From contig DEYM01000121.1 in the NCBI GenBank assembly GCA_002364555.1, positions 1 through 14,050 on the forward strand: a stretch of DNA of 14,050 nt, given 5' to 3'. Shown piece after piece: positions 6,900-13,566 of this stretch (position 1 is its first letter; the number at the start of each line of letters is the position of its first letter). The notes beneath the pieces are model-generated. The model ran no database searches, was not told the DNA's origin, and saw nothing but the letters and a program-made list of their open reading frames with translations. The stretch comes from Phycisphaerales bacterium UBA3158 (GTDB lineage Bacteria > Planctomycetota > Phycisphaerae > Phycisphaerales > SM1A02). The translations under genes and the position numbers were made by a program.

Positions 6900-9392
6900 T
6901 CAGGAGCATGCGCCCCAGTTGCTGATGACTACGAGAACATCGTCGATGTTGGTGACTCCGTCACCATTGGCATCGCCTTCGGTTCCATTCCAGTTGCCGA
7001 GCACGACCAGGATGTCATCGATGTTGACGACATCGTCACCATTCAGGTTGCCTTCGCATGGAACCTCAGGATCGATCACTTCGACATCACCCAGGATGGT
7101 CCCCTCGTTGAGGATCTCGAGAGCCCAGACCTGACGGCCATTGCCGTCGAACGTGGCGCCTGGAGCGACATGGAGACGCTCGACGTACATGATCTCGTTC
7201 CCGCCATTGTTGACATGGTTGTCAACGACCTTCACGGAATTGCCGGCGGCAATCTCGAGGTTTCCGATGGCGAAGTTGGAGGACACGGCACCTTCGAGAA
7301 CCTCGCCGAGATCGGCGGACATGGCTTCGATGGTATCCACACCGGAGTTGCCGGTGTTCATCCGGATGGTGGCATTGATGGCAACCAGACGATTGCTGTC
7401 ATTGATGGCGATATCGAAATTGCCACCGGTTGCCAGCGTCCAGCTGCTGCCTGGCAGGATCAGGCTGGAATCAGCACCAGCCGAGAAGCTGCCGCTGACC
7501 TTCAGGTTGTTGCTTTCACCACGCAGGCCGCTGCCGATATCGCCGGAGAGATCACCATTGTTGTTGATGTCGCCGAGGACGGACAGTGTTCCGGCCTGTG
7601 CGGAGACTGAACCATCGTTGTTCAGATCACCTGCGAGGATGGTGTTGGCCGTGAGTTGGACGTTGCCGCTGGCACCATTGTTGTGATCACCATAGAAGTG
7701 GCCGGACATCAGGTGATCCCCGTTGTTGGTGAACCCATCAACGTACAGGGCACAATCACCATAGGTGTTGAGCGTGTTGTTGTTGGTGAAGTTGCCAGCC
7801 ATGTTCATGTCAAGATCGCCGCCATCACGGACGGTCATTTCACCTTCATTGGTGCCCGCTGGGCAGACCAGCTCGAGTGCTGTGTTCTCGCGAACGGTCA
7901 TGGAACCGCCATCGGCGATCGTCATGGCGTTGCTCGCGATGATCTCGGCATGAAGTGACGAGGTACGAACACTGCCTGCAAAGCTCGGATTGTCGCCCGC
8001 TTCAAGACGGCTCATGCTGCCAAGGTTCATAGTGGAACCCAGGGCCGTGTCGAGCTCGCCGTTGACGACGGAGACACGAAGCGACTTGCCACGGAAGTCG
8101 ACATAACTCTCCGCATTGATGGCTTCGTAATCGGCTTCGATACGATCGTTGTTGCCGGCATCGCCAGCAGCATCATCGAAGGTGTCGTAGACGTCGCCGG
8201 TATCGAGGTTTCGGTACGCGGTGTATTCGCAGACGTCGAGTTCACCGTTTCCGTTGGCGTCGCCACCATTGGCGATGTCGCAGGAGTCGGGTGTGCCGTT
8301 GGAATCGCAGTCGTCCGCGCTGCCATCGGCGATGTCGCAGGAGTCGGGTGTGCCGTTTCCATTGCAGTCATCGGACTGGCAGGCGTCAGGTGTTCCGTTG
8401 CCGTCACAGTCGACGGCCGTTCCATCGGCGATATCGCAGGAGTCTGGAACGGAGTTGCCGTTGCAGTCGCTGGCGGTGCCATCGGCTATGTCGCAGGAGT
8501 CTGGTGTTCCGTTTCCATTGCAGTCATCGGACTGGCAGGAGTCGGGTGTACCGTTTCCATCACAGTCGCTTTCGGTGCCATCTGCGATGTCGCAGGAGTC
8601 TGGAACGGAGTTGCCGTTGCAGTCGCTGGCGACACCATCTTCGAGATCGCATTCATCAGGTACACCATTGCCGTTGCAGTCCTCGCTGGTGCCGTCGGCG
8701 ATGTCGTCGCCGTCCTCAGCACCGTTGTCATTGCAGTCGACCGGACCTGCTGGTGCGGGAATGGTGAGAATGGCAGCTGTCTGCCAGCTGGTCACGCCAT
8801 CGGCTTCGCGTCCCTGAAAGAGCCCTTCGAAGGTCATGGATGAGCTGCTGTCACCAAGAATGGTGAACTGCCCGACGAGTACGCCGTTGGCGGCACCCGA
8901 GGAGGAGTTGTGAGTCTGTGCATTGCCCTGGTCATCGTCGGCGGTGACGAACCATGTGCCGTTGTTGGCATTAATGGTGCCGCCATTCTCGAAGATGGTC
9001 CAGTCGATGCCGATGTTATTCAGATTGTTGGCGCCGAACGGGCTGCCATCTGCACAGAGGCAGCCTATTGTCACGTAGGAATCCCATTCCATATCTGGAT
9101 CGAAGCCAAAGAAATTGCAGTTGACATCCTTGGAAGTTGGCCCTGCATTGCCGTTCTGGTAGAACGCTGCAGTGGTCGAAACGATCTTGGACTGTTGACC
9201 GTTGCCGGCGACTGCATCAAGACGCTCACCGGCTCCCATGTCCGCATAGACTCGGACTGTCCAGTAGTCAGCATCAGCGAGTGTGGAGCTTACGTATTCG
9301 TAGCTCAATTCCGTCAGGCCACCCAATGCGGGTACGCTCAGCATGCCGCCGACGGCCAGAGCCGTGGCTATTCCAAACTTGTTAATTGACAT
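6900..9392 (-). CDS. secreted calcium-repeat and dockerin-like protein, function unknown
   Basis: This 830-residue protein has a signal peptide (M-S-I-N-K start, hydrophobic core 7-22, probable cleavage near residue 25). An N-terminal domain (about 25-218) contains D-S-Y-V-T-I-G. Nine or so short Cys/Asp/Asn/Gly repeats resembling thrombospondin type 3 calcium loops follow (219-388). A long Asn/Gly/Asp-rich stretch (about 389-778) looks like a beta-solenoid. The C-terminal type I dockerin-like pair (779-830) has two EF-hand-type loops, N-L-N-G-D-D-V-V-N-I-D-D and D-A-N-G-D-G-V-T-N-I-D-D. Secretion and calcium binding are well supported; the role is not recognised, adhesion or surface matrix being plausible. 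The 9392 ATG is chosen because AGAGAGG lies 5 nt upstream; the ATG at 9395 is equally possible. A longer GTG start at 9476 would bury the signal peptide. The gene is monocistronic, with its own terminator. Confidence 0.88.
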   Translation of the reverse strand: MSINKFGIATALAVGGMLSVPALGGLTELSYEYVSSTLADADYWTVRVYADMGAGERLDAVAGNGQQSKIVSTTAAFYQNGNAGPTSKDVNCNFFGFDPDMEWDSYVTIGCLCADGSPFGANNLNNIGIDWTIFENGGTINANNGTWFVTADDDQGNAQTHNSSSGAANGVLVGQFTILGDSSSSMTFEGLFQGREADGVTSWQTAAILTIPAPAGPVDCNDNGAEDGDDIADGTSEDCNGNGVPDECDLEDGVASDCNGNSVPDSCDIADGTESDCDGNGTPDSCQSDDCNGNGTPDSCDIADGTASDCNGNSVPDSCDIADGTAVDCDGNGTPDACQSDDCNGNGTPDSCDIADGSADDCDSNGTPDSCDIANGGDANGNGELDVCEYTAYRNLDTGDVYDTFDDAAGDAGNNDRIEADYEAINAESYVDFRGKSLRVSVVNGELDTALGSTMNLGSMSRLEAGDNPSFAGSVRTSSLHAEIIASNAMTIADGGSMTVRENTALELVCPAGTNEGEMTVRDGGDLDMNMAGNFTNNNTLNTYGDCALYVDGFTNNGDHLMSGHFYGDHNNGASGNVQLTANTILAGDLNNDGSVSAQAGTLSVLGDINNNGDLSGDIGSGLRGESNNLKVSGSFSAGADSSLILPGSSWTLATGGNFDIAINDSNRLVAINATIRMNTGNSGVDTIEAMSADLGEVLEGAVSSNFAIGNLEIAAGNSVKVVDNHVNNGGNEIMYVERLHVAPGATFDGNGRQVWALEILNEGTILGDVEVIDPEVPCEGNLNGDDVVNIDDILVVLGNWNGTEGDANGDGVTNIDDVLVVISNWGACS
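8229..8738 (-). repeat. tandem calcium-type repeat block inside the secreted protein gene
   Basis: The coding DNA consists of 57-nt units (19 residues, D-C-N-G-N-G-x-P-D-x-C-D-I-A-D-G-x-x-x) and 42-nt units (14 residues ending in Q-S-D). Within it, 8370-8681 holds two successive copies of a 156-nt super-unit (19+19+14 residues), for example gtttccattgcagtcatcgg at 8355 and again at 8511. A third copy is partial and diverged. The first unit (8682-8738) is a degenerate version without the second Cys. Confidence 0.9.
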
Positions 9393-9395
9393 CAT

Positions 9396-9821
9396 TGCCT
9401 CTCTTCTCTCTCTTGGGCCAAGCAGAGAGACCACCCACAACGGCAATTCCTCCCCCCCAGCGTCTCTTTCTTCCACCCTTGAAATTAGCCGATTCCCGGA
9501 CCATCGTGTCGCTTGAATTCGTCAAATTCCCAAGTGACAAGGGTTAACGGCTCTCAGAGCCCCTTTGAGGGGATAAAATGCGGTTATCCACTTCTTCAAG
9601 TCCTTTTCCAAATGATCAGAGGGGAGCCCAAGGGGGCTCTTGATAGCTCGAGTCGACTACCCGGGCTTTATATGGAAGAGATCTGAGGTCGGGAGTGCCA
9701 ATCAGGTTCTTCTCTGGCGACTGCCAGGCCGATCTGAATGGCATCGGCGTCGACGATCTTCCGATCGACGTGGATCGATGGAGCTTGTGCAACTGATCCG
9801 ACTCTTGGAAGATGACGCCGG
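9396..9821. other. 426-bp intergenic region with hairpins, no clear gene
   Basis: The part next to the secreted protein gene is strongly purine-rich on the minus strand, including seven consecutive G and AGAGAGAAGAGAGG; it is the presumed 5' leader. At 9549-9640 there are three short inverted repeats: 9549-9553/9557-9561, 9560-9564/9568-9572 and 9624-9629/9634-9639. Segment 9556-9563 is also perfectly complementary to 9633-9640. A 33-codon plus-strand frame ending at 9796 encodes D-C-Q-A-D-L-N-G-I-G-V-D-D-L, which recalls a dockerin loop but has no parent gene. A TTG-initiated 61-codon frame (9640-9825) ends with an ATGA overlap on the DUF429 start but is very Arg-rich and unconvincing. I see no clear sigma-70 promoter. 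Confidence 0.5.
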
Positions 9822-10571
9822 ATGACTCAAGAACCGATTCGAACCTGTATTGGTATCGATGCCTGTCCCGGTGGATGGGCGTGTGTCTTCAATGGAGCCG
9901 ATGGCACATTGTCCGTCGAGTTCATGGACTCCCTTGATCGAATGCTCGAGGCCTTTTCCGATTCCATCATCGGGATCGACATCCCGATCGGCCTACCGGA
10001 TGGAGCGACCGGGATCGAGCCGGGAATCCGTCAATGTGACAAGCAGGCGAGGAGGCTTCTGGGCTTTCCCCGATCGACATCGATCTTCTCATCACCGGTC
10101 CGACCGCTCCTTGACATCGATGAGAAGGACATCGCGAAGGCCCATCACGAGGCCTCGGCCATAACCATGGACATCAGCAATCGGAAAGTGACTCGCCAGA
10201 CCATGAACATCCTGCCTCGCATCAGGGAGGTCGACTTCCTGCTGCAGCGATCTGGGAGTCTCAGGAATCGAATGTTCGAAGTGCATCCGGAACTGATCTT
10301 CATGGAGATCAATGGTGGACCGATCGAGGAGAGCAAGCGGACGCTCGAGGGCCGTGCTCGACGAATGACCTGTTTACAGAGGATCTTTGCTCCAGAAGCA
10401 GTCGAATCCTGCATTTCCATGATCACAGGGACGCCGATCAAGCACGACGATCTGATCGATGCATTGGCCTGTTGCTGGTCCGCCGATCGAATCGCTCGCG
10501 GGACACATCGTGAGACGCCGGCGGAACCCGAGTTCGATTCCACCGGACTGCGGATGACGATTCGCTTCTGA
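9822..10571 (+). CDS. DUF429 family protein (predicted RNase H-fold nuclease)
   Basis: This 249-residue protein shows the DUF429 signatures in order: G-I-D-A-C-P-G-G-W (11-19), G-I-D-I-P-I-G-L-P (51-59), the R-Q-C-D-x-x-A-R-R-L-L-G helix (70-81) with S-S-P after it, E-V-H-P-E (153-157), and a C-terminal H-D-D-L-I-D-A-L (208-215). The conserved Asp/Glu residues (Asp13, Asp53, Glu153, Asp209/210/213) fit an RNase H-like metal site. The family is only predicted to be a nuclease and its biological role is unsettled. The ATG start directly precedes the first strand; a GGAAG element lies about 10 nt upstream. No partner gene is adjacent: it is convergent with the mutase gene and separated from the dockerin gene by the structured gap. 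Confidence 0.8.
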   Translation: MTQEPIRTCIGIDACPGGWACVFNGADGTLSVEFMDSLDRMLEAFSDSIIGIDIPIGLPDGATGIEPGIRQCDKQARRLLGFPRSTSIFSSPVRPLLDIDEKDIAKAHHEASAITMDISNRKVTRQTMNILPRIREVDFLLQRSGSLRNRMFEVHPELIFMEINGGPIEESKRTLEGRARRMTCLQRIFAPEAVESCISMITGTPIKHDDLIDALACCWSADRIARGTHRETPAEPEFDSTGLRMTIRF

Positions 10572-10578
10572 ACCAATG

Positions 10579-10606
10579 AAAAAACCCCGGCTCCGAGGAG
10601 CCGGGG
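10579..10606 (-). terminator. Rho-independent terminator of the acyl-CoA mutase gene
   Basis: A 9-bp GC-rich perfect stem (10585-10593 with 10598-10606) with a 4-nt loop is followed on the minus strand by six T residues (complement of 10579-10584). It lies 32 nt beyond the mutase stop. On the plus strand the stem is followed by tcgtgtttcg, so it might also stop DUF429 transcription, but less efficiently. Confidence 0.9.
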
Positions 10607-10638
10607 TCGTGTTTCGATCAAATCGAATTCGGGTCAGG

Positions 10639-12306
10639 CTACCACTCGGGCCCGCCCGTGTAGCGACCGTACACGTCGGCCATGGCTTGCACCATCTCGC
10701 CCAGTGTGCAGTTGGCAAGTGATGCCTCGATCAAGGAGGGCATGATGTTGATGTCGTCCCTGGCCGCTTCGCGAATCGTATCGAGCGACTTCTTGACGGC
10801 GTCATCATTACGTTTTCTCTTGAAGTCGGTGAGTCGATCGCACTGCTTGGTCTCGACGTCGTGATCGATCTGGAGAATCTCGACCTGCTGCTCGTTGTTG
10901 CCTTCGTTGAAGGCGTTCACGCCGACAATCAGACGATCACCAGCTTCCATCTCCTGACCAAAGCGATAGCTGGCCTCGGCGATGGAACGACGGAAGTAGC
11001 CCTTGTGGATACCGTCGACCACACCACCCATGTCGTCGATCTCGCTGATGATGTCGTTGGCGCCGGATTCCATCTCGTCGGTCAGGCCCTCGACGAACCA
11101 GGAACCGGCCAGTGGATCGACCGTTCGGGTCACGCCGGTCTCGTAGGCGAGAATCTGCTGGGTTCGAAGCGCGACGCGAACAGCCTGTTCCGTGGGAAGG
11201 CCGAGGGTCTCGTCCATCGAGTCGGTGTGCAGACTCTGACAGCCACCCAGGACACCGGCCATGGCTTGATAGGCCACGCGGACGATGTTGTTCAAGGGCT
11301 GCTGCTCGGTCAACGAGCAGCCGGCGGTCTGGACATGGGTTCGCATCAGAAGAGATCGGTCGCTCTTGGCGCCGTAGCGATCCCGCATGACGGTCGACCA
11401 GATGCGTCGAGCGGCTCGAAGCTTGCAGACTTCCTCGAAGAACTCGTTGTGCGAGTTGAAGAAGAAGGACAGGCGTGGCGCGAAGGAATCGACGGGAAGA
11501 CCGCGTTCGATGGCGGCATGTACGTATTCCATTCCATCCCGAAGCGTGAAGGCCAGTTCCTGCGTGGCGGTCGAGCCCGCTTCGCGGATGTGGTAACCAC
11601 TGATCGACACGCTGTTCCATCGTGGGAGATGGTTCATGGCGTGCTCGATGGTGTCCACCACCAGCTTGACGGAGGCTTCCGGTGGATAGATGAATTCGTT
11701 CTGGGAATGGAATTCCTTGAGGATGTCGTTCTGCAGGGTTCCACCAAGCTTGGCTGGATCGATGTCGCGCTGCTGCGCCATGGCGATGTACATCGCCCAG
11801 ATGACGCAGGCGGGACCGTTGATCGTCTGACTGACAGTGACCTGATCGACCGGGATGTCGGCATAGAGCCGATGCATGTCCTCGATGGTGTCGATGGCGA
11901 CACCGCAGCGTCCGACTTCACCGGCACTGAGCGCATCATCGCTGTCGCGACCCATCAGAGTCGGAAGGTCGAAGGCCGTCGAGAGGCCGGTATTGGTTCC
12001 CTTCGCGTTTTCAAGCAGATACTTGAAACGAGCGTTCGTGTCATCAGCCGAACCAAACCCTGCGAACTGCCTCATGGTCCAGAGTCGGGTCCGGTACATG
12101 CCCTGGTGAATACCCCTGGTATAGGGGAACTCGCCCGGTTGTCCGATGCGTTCGCTGGGCTTTTCCGGCTGATCCTTTTCGGTCGTTTCGATGGATTCGG
12201 GACCATATCGCTCTGGCAGTACATAGCCGGAGAGAGTGACCGTTGCCGGATCGACAGGGGGATTGGACGTGATGGAATCAGCCTGATTCGTGATCGATGT
12301 CATCAT
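10639..12306 (-). CDS. B12-dependent acyl-CoA mutase large subunit, isobutyryl-CoA mutase-like
   Basis: This 555-residue protein is the TIM-barrel substrate subunit of the methylmalonyl-CoA mutase superfamily. Conserved features are T-R-G (63-65), R-L-W-T-M-R-Q (74-80), A-F-D-L-P-T (111-116), Q-N-D-I-L-K-E-F (192-199), S-I-S-G-Y-H (234-239), F-A-P-R-L-S-F-F-F (275-283), T-H-V-Q-T-A-G (323-329) and S-L-H-T-D-S (358-363). The C-terminal cobalamin-binding domain is absent, as in two-subunit enzymes (IcmA, HcmA, archaeal MCM), so a separate small subunit is required. Aligned to Propionibacterium MCM from memory, Tyr89 is Phe81 and Arg207 is Gln202, which is the isobutyryl-CoA mutase pair; the hydroxyisobutyryl-CoA mutase Asp is Ala111. 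The substrate is therefore probably a non-carboxylated acyl-CoA. No small subunit or MeaB chaperone gene is adjacent. Start 12306 or the next ATG, 12303, is possible. Confidence 0.88.
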   Translation of the reverse strand: MMTSITNQADSITSNPPVDPATVTLSGYVLPERYGPESIETTEKDQPEKPSERIGQPGEFPYTRGIHQGMYRTRLWTMRQFAGFGSADDTNARFKYLLENAKGTNTGLSTAFDLPTLMGRDSDDALSAGEVGRCGVAIDTIEDMHRLYADIPVDQVTVSQTINGPACVIWAMYIAMAQQRDIDPAKLGGTLQNDILKEFHSQNEFIYPPEASVKLVVDTIEHAMNHLPRWNSVSISGYHIREAGSTATQELAFTLRDGMEYVHAAIERGLPVDSFAPRLSFFFNSHNEFFEEVCKLRAARRIWSTVMRDRYGAKSDRSLLMRTHVQTAGCSLTEQQPLNNIVRVAYQAMAGVLGGCQSLHTDSMDETLGLPTEQAVRVALRTQQILAYETGVTRTVDPLAGSWFVEGLTDEMESGANDIISEIDDMGGVVDGIHKGYFRRSIAEASYRFGQEMEAGDRLIVGVNAFNEGNNEQQVEILQIDHDVETKQCDRLTDFKRKRNDDAVKKSLDTIREAARDDINIMPSLIEASLANCTLGEMVQAMADVYGRYTGGPEW

Positions 12307-12343
12307 GAGTTATCCGTTTGAATAAGGGTCAATTGGACCACTC

Positions 12344-12371
12344 ATTCTAGCAGACACCGCTATCAGGTCGA
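12344..12371 (-). promoter_or_regulatory. probable sigma-70-type promoter of the mutase gene
   Basis: On the minus strand TCGACC (12371-12366), a 16-bp spacer and TAGAAT (12349-12344), preceded by TG in the extended -10 position. The implied transcript would start near 12337, about 30 nt before the ATG. Identified by eye only. Confidence 0.45.
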
Positions 12372-12407
12372 TCTCTTATGGTCTGAATCGCGTCTGGAGA
12401 GCCGGAA

Positions 12408-12932
12408 TCAGGGATCGTAGAAGTTCATCGGATCGGGAGCGACATCATCGCTTGGGCCTCCCTCGCTGGTCCATCCCGGGGGCCGATCCTCTTTGGTATC
12501 GGTTCGAATGGGGCGATCCTCGTCGGGTGGCGTGTATGTTTCACCTGTGGTCAGGAAGATATCGATACGCCTGGAATAGGATCCGGGAACAGTCATGGAG
12601 GAGCTCAGCAACCCGCTGATGTCCTTCATGGGAAAGACGCCGTACTTCATGAGATCGGGGGTCGTGGCCGGTTCATCGCCCTGACCCTGGAGAAACTTGA
12701 TCACCAGAGCCTTTCCAGCGGGGATATTCATCTCGAAGATGTTCTCGCCGGTCTTGGTATTCACCAGAACAAAGGTCTTGGGATACTCGGCCGTCGAGAT
12801 ATACGTGAAGGGACTGTTGCTGGCGGCAAAGAGTCCACCACCCGGGGTGTAGCAACCGCCAGGCCCAAGTAGAAGAAGGGCGGCGAGGGTAAGAAACAGA
12901 AGAACTGGTATGGCTGTAAATCGTCGGCTCAC
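12408..12932 (-). CDS. putative lipoprotein of unknown function
   Basis: This 174-residue protein has R-R after the initiator, a hydrophobic stretch (8-22) and G-P-G-G-C with Cys27, which looks like a lipoprotein signal with a relaxed lipobox. The mature part has a beta-rich region with T-F-V-L-V-N-T-K-T-G-E (53-63) and A-L-V-I-K-F-L (75-81), then an Asp/Pro/Arg-rich C-terminal tail (134-174). I do not recognise a family. The frame is open further upstream, but the GTG at 12932 has GGAG 7 nt before it and starts the signal peptide cleanly. It is divergent from ispF with 100 bp between, and lies upstream of the separately promoted mutase gene. An uncleaved membrane anchor is the alternative. 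Confidence 0.7.
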   Translation of the reverse strand: MSRRFTAIPVLLFLTLAALLLLGPGGCYTPGGGLFAASNSPFTYISTAEYPKTFVLVNTKTGENIFEMNIPAGKALVIKFLQGQGDEPATTPDLMKYGVFPMKDISGLLSSSMTVPGSYSRRIDIFLTTGETYTPPDEDRPIRTDTKEDRPPGWTSEGGPSDDVAPDPMNFYDP

Positions 12933-12939
12933 GACGGAT

Positions 12940-12943
12940 CTCC
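12940..12943 (-). promoter_or_regulatory. ribosome binding site supporting the GTG start at 12932
   Basis: GGAG on the minus strand, 7 nt before GTG. It favours the 174-residue version of the lipoprotein over the longer open frame, whose extra N-terminal residues are Arg/Pro/Ser-rich and would bury the signal sequence. Confidence 0.6.
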
Positions 12944-13032
12944 AATGGTTTGGGCTCTGGAACCCATCATAGCCACGACCAGCCCGGAAGGTGCCTGACG
13001 GATGTCGCCCCGGTGGCGATACACTCTCTGGC

Positions 13033-13530
13033 ATGCGAATCGGCCATGGATACGATCTACATCGGCTTGAACCCCGCCCGCCCGCCGGGAACGGCAGGGT
13101 TTTCATACTCGGTGGGATGGAACTGGAACATGAAAAGGGCCCCGTGGGTCATTCTGACGGGGACACGCTTCTGCATGCCGTCACCGATGCCATTCTGGGT
13201 GCACTGGGCGAGCCCGATATAGGCCGCCTGTTCCCGGATACGGCTCCGGAGAATGAGGGGGCCGACTCGAGAAGATTTCTCGAGGAAGCGGTTCGTCGGA
13301 TGAAGAGCCATGGGATGAGTGTCGGAAACATGGATGCCACCATCATCTGTGAGCAACCCAAGATCTCGCCTCATGCGGACACGATGTCGGCCAATCTGGC
13401 TGAAATGCTCGATTGCGATCCGGAACAGATCAATATCAAGGGCAAGACCCACGAGCGTGTGGATGCGGTCGGTGAAGGACGTGCCATCGAGGTTCATGTC
13501 GTCACTCTGTTGATTCCATTGGATTCATGA
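13033..13530 (+). CDS. ispF: 2-C-methyl-D-erythritol 2,4-cyclodiphosphate synthase
   Basis: This 165-residue protein is IspF, the fifth enzyme of the MEP isoprenoid pathway. It cyclises CDP-methylerythritol 2-phosphate to MEcPP with loss of CMP, and works as a homotrimer. Visible motifs are M-R-I-G-H-G-Y-D-L-H (1-10, metal ligands Asp8 and His10), I-L-G-G (25-28), G-H-S-D-G-D (39-44), L-L-H-A with the third metal ligand His48, D-I-G-R-L-F-P-D-T (62-70) and G-A-D-S-R (76-80). The C-terminal nucleotide-binding segment reads K-G-K-T-H-E-R-V-D-A-V-G-E-G-R-A (136-151), unusual next to the E. coli K-A-T-T-T-E-K-L-G-F-T-G-R-G-E-G. The ATG at 13033 gives the standard N-terminus; no good Shine-Dalgarno sequence precedes it. 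It is followed after 36 nt by the LolA-like gene on the same strand. Confidence 0.93.
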   Translation: MRIGHGYDLHRLEPRPPAGNGRVFILGGMELEHEKGPVGHSDGDTLLHAVTDAILGALGEPDIGRLFPDTAPENEGADSRRFLEEAVRRMKSHGMSVGNMDATIICEQPKISPHADTMSANLAEMLDCDPEQINIKGKTHERVDAVGEGRAIEVHVVTLLIPLDS

Positions 13531-13566
13531 CTCGACTCCTCACCAGATGAAGGGAATAATTGAGAT

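Noticed and set aside
6813..7610. 265-codon plus-strand open frame rich in Val, Asp and Ile
   Set aside because: It is antisense to the 3' end of the secreted protein gene, including the dockerin pair, and runs through the terminator hairpin. Its composition mirrors the repeats.
8221..8817. Ser/Pro/Gln-rich plus-strand open frame, and a CRISPR-like look of the repeats
   Set aside because: The periodicity comes from protein repeats read on the minus strand. The units are contiguous 57- and 42-nt coding copies with no unique spacers.
9584..9591. TTATCCAC, matching most of a DnaA box
   Set aside because: It is a single copy, with no dnaA, dnaN or AT-rich unwinding element nearby, so chance is the best explanation.
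9640..9825. 61-codon TTG-start frame ending with ATGA on the DUF429 start
   Set aside because: The product is strongly Arg-rich with no recognisable motif, and the start codon is weak. It is kept only as a remark on the intergenic region.
10861..12321. 486-codon plus-strand open frame opposite the mutase gene
   Set aside because: The minus strand encodes a full-length, clearly conserved mutase. The plus-strand frame is an antisense shadow of its codon bias and resembles no protein.
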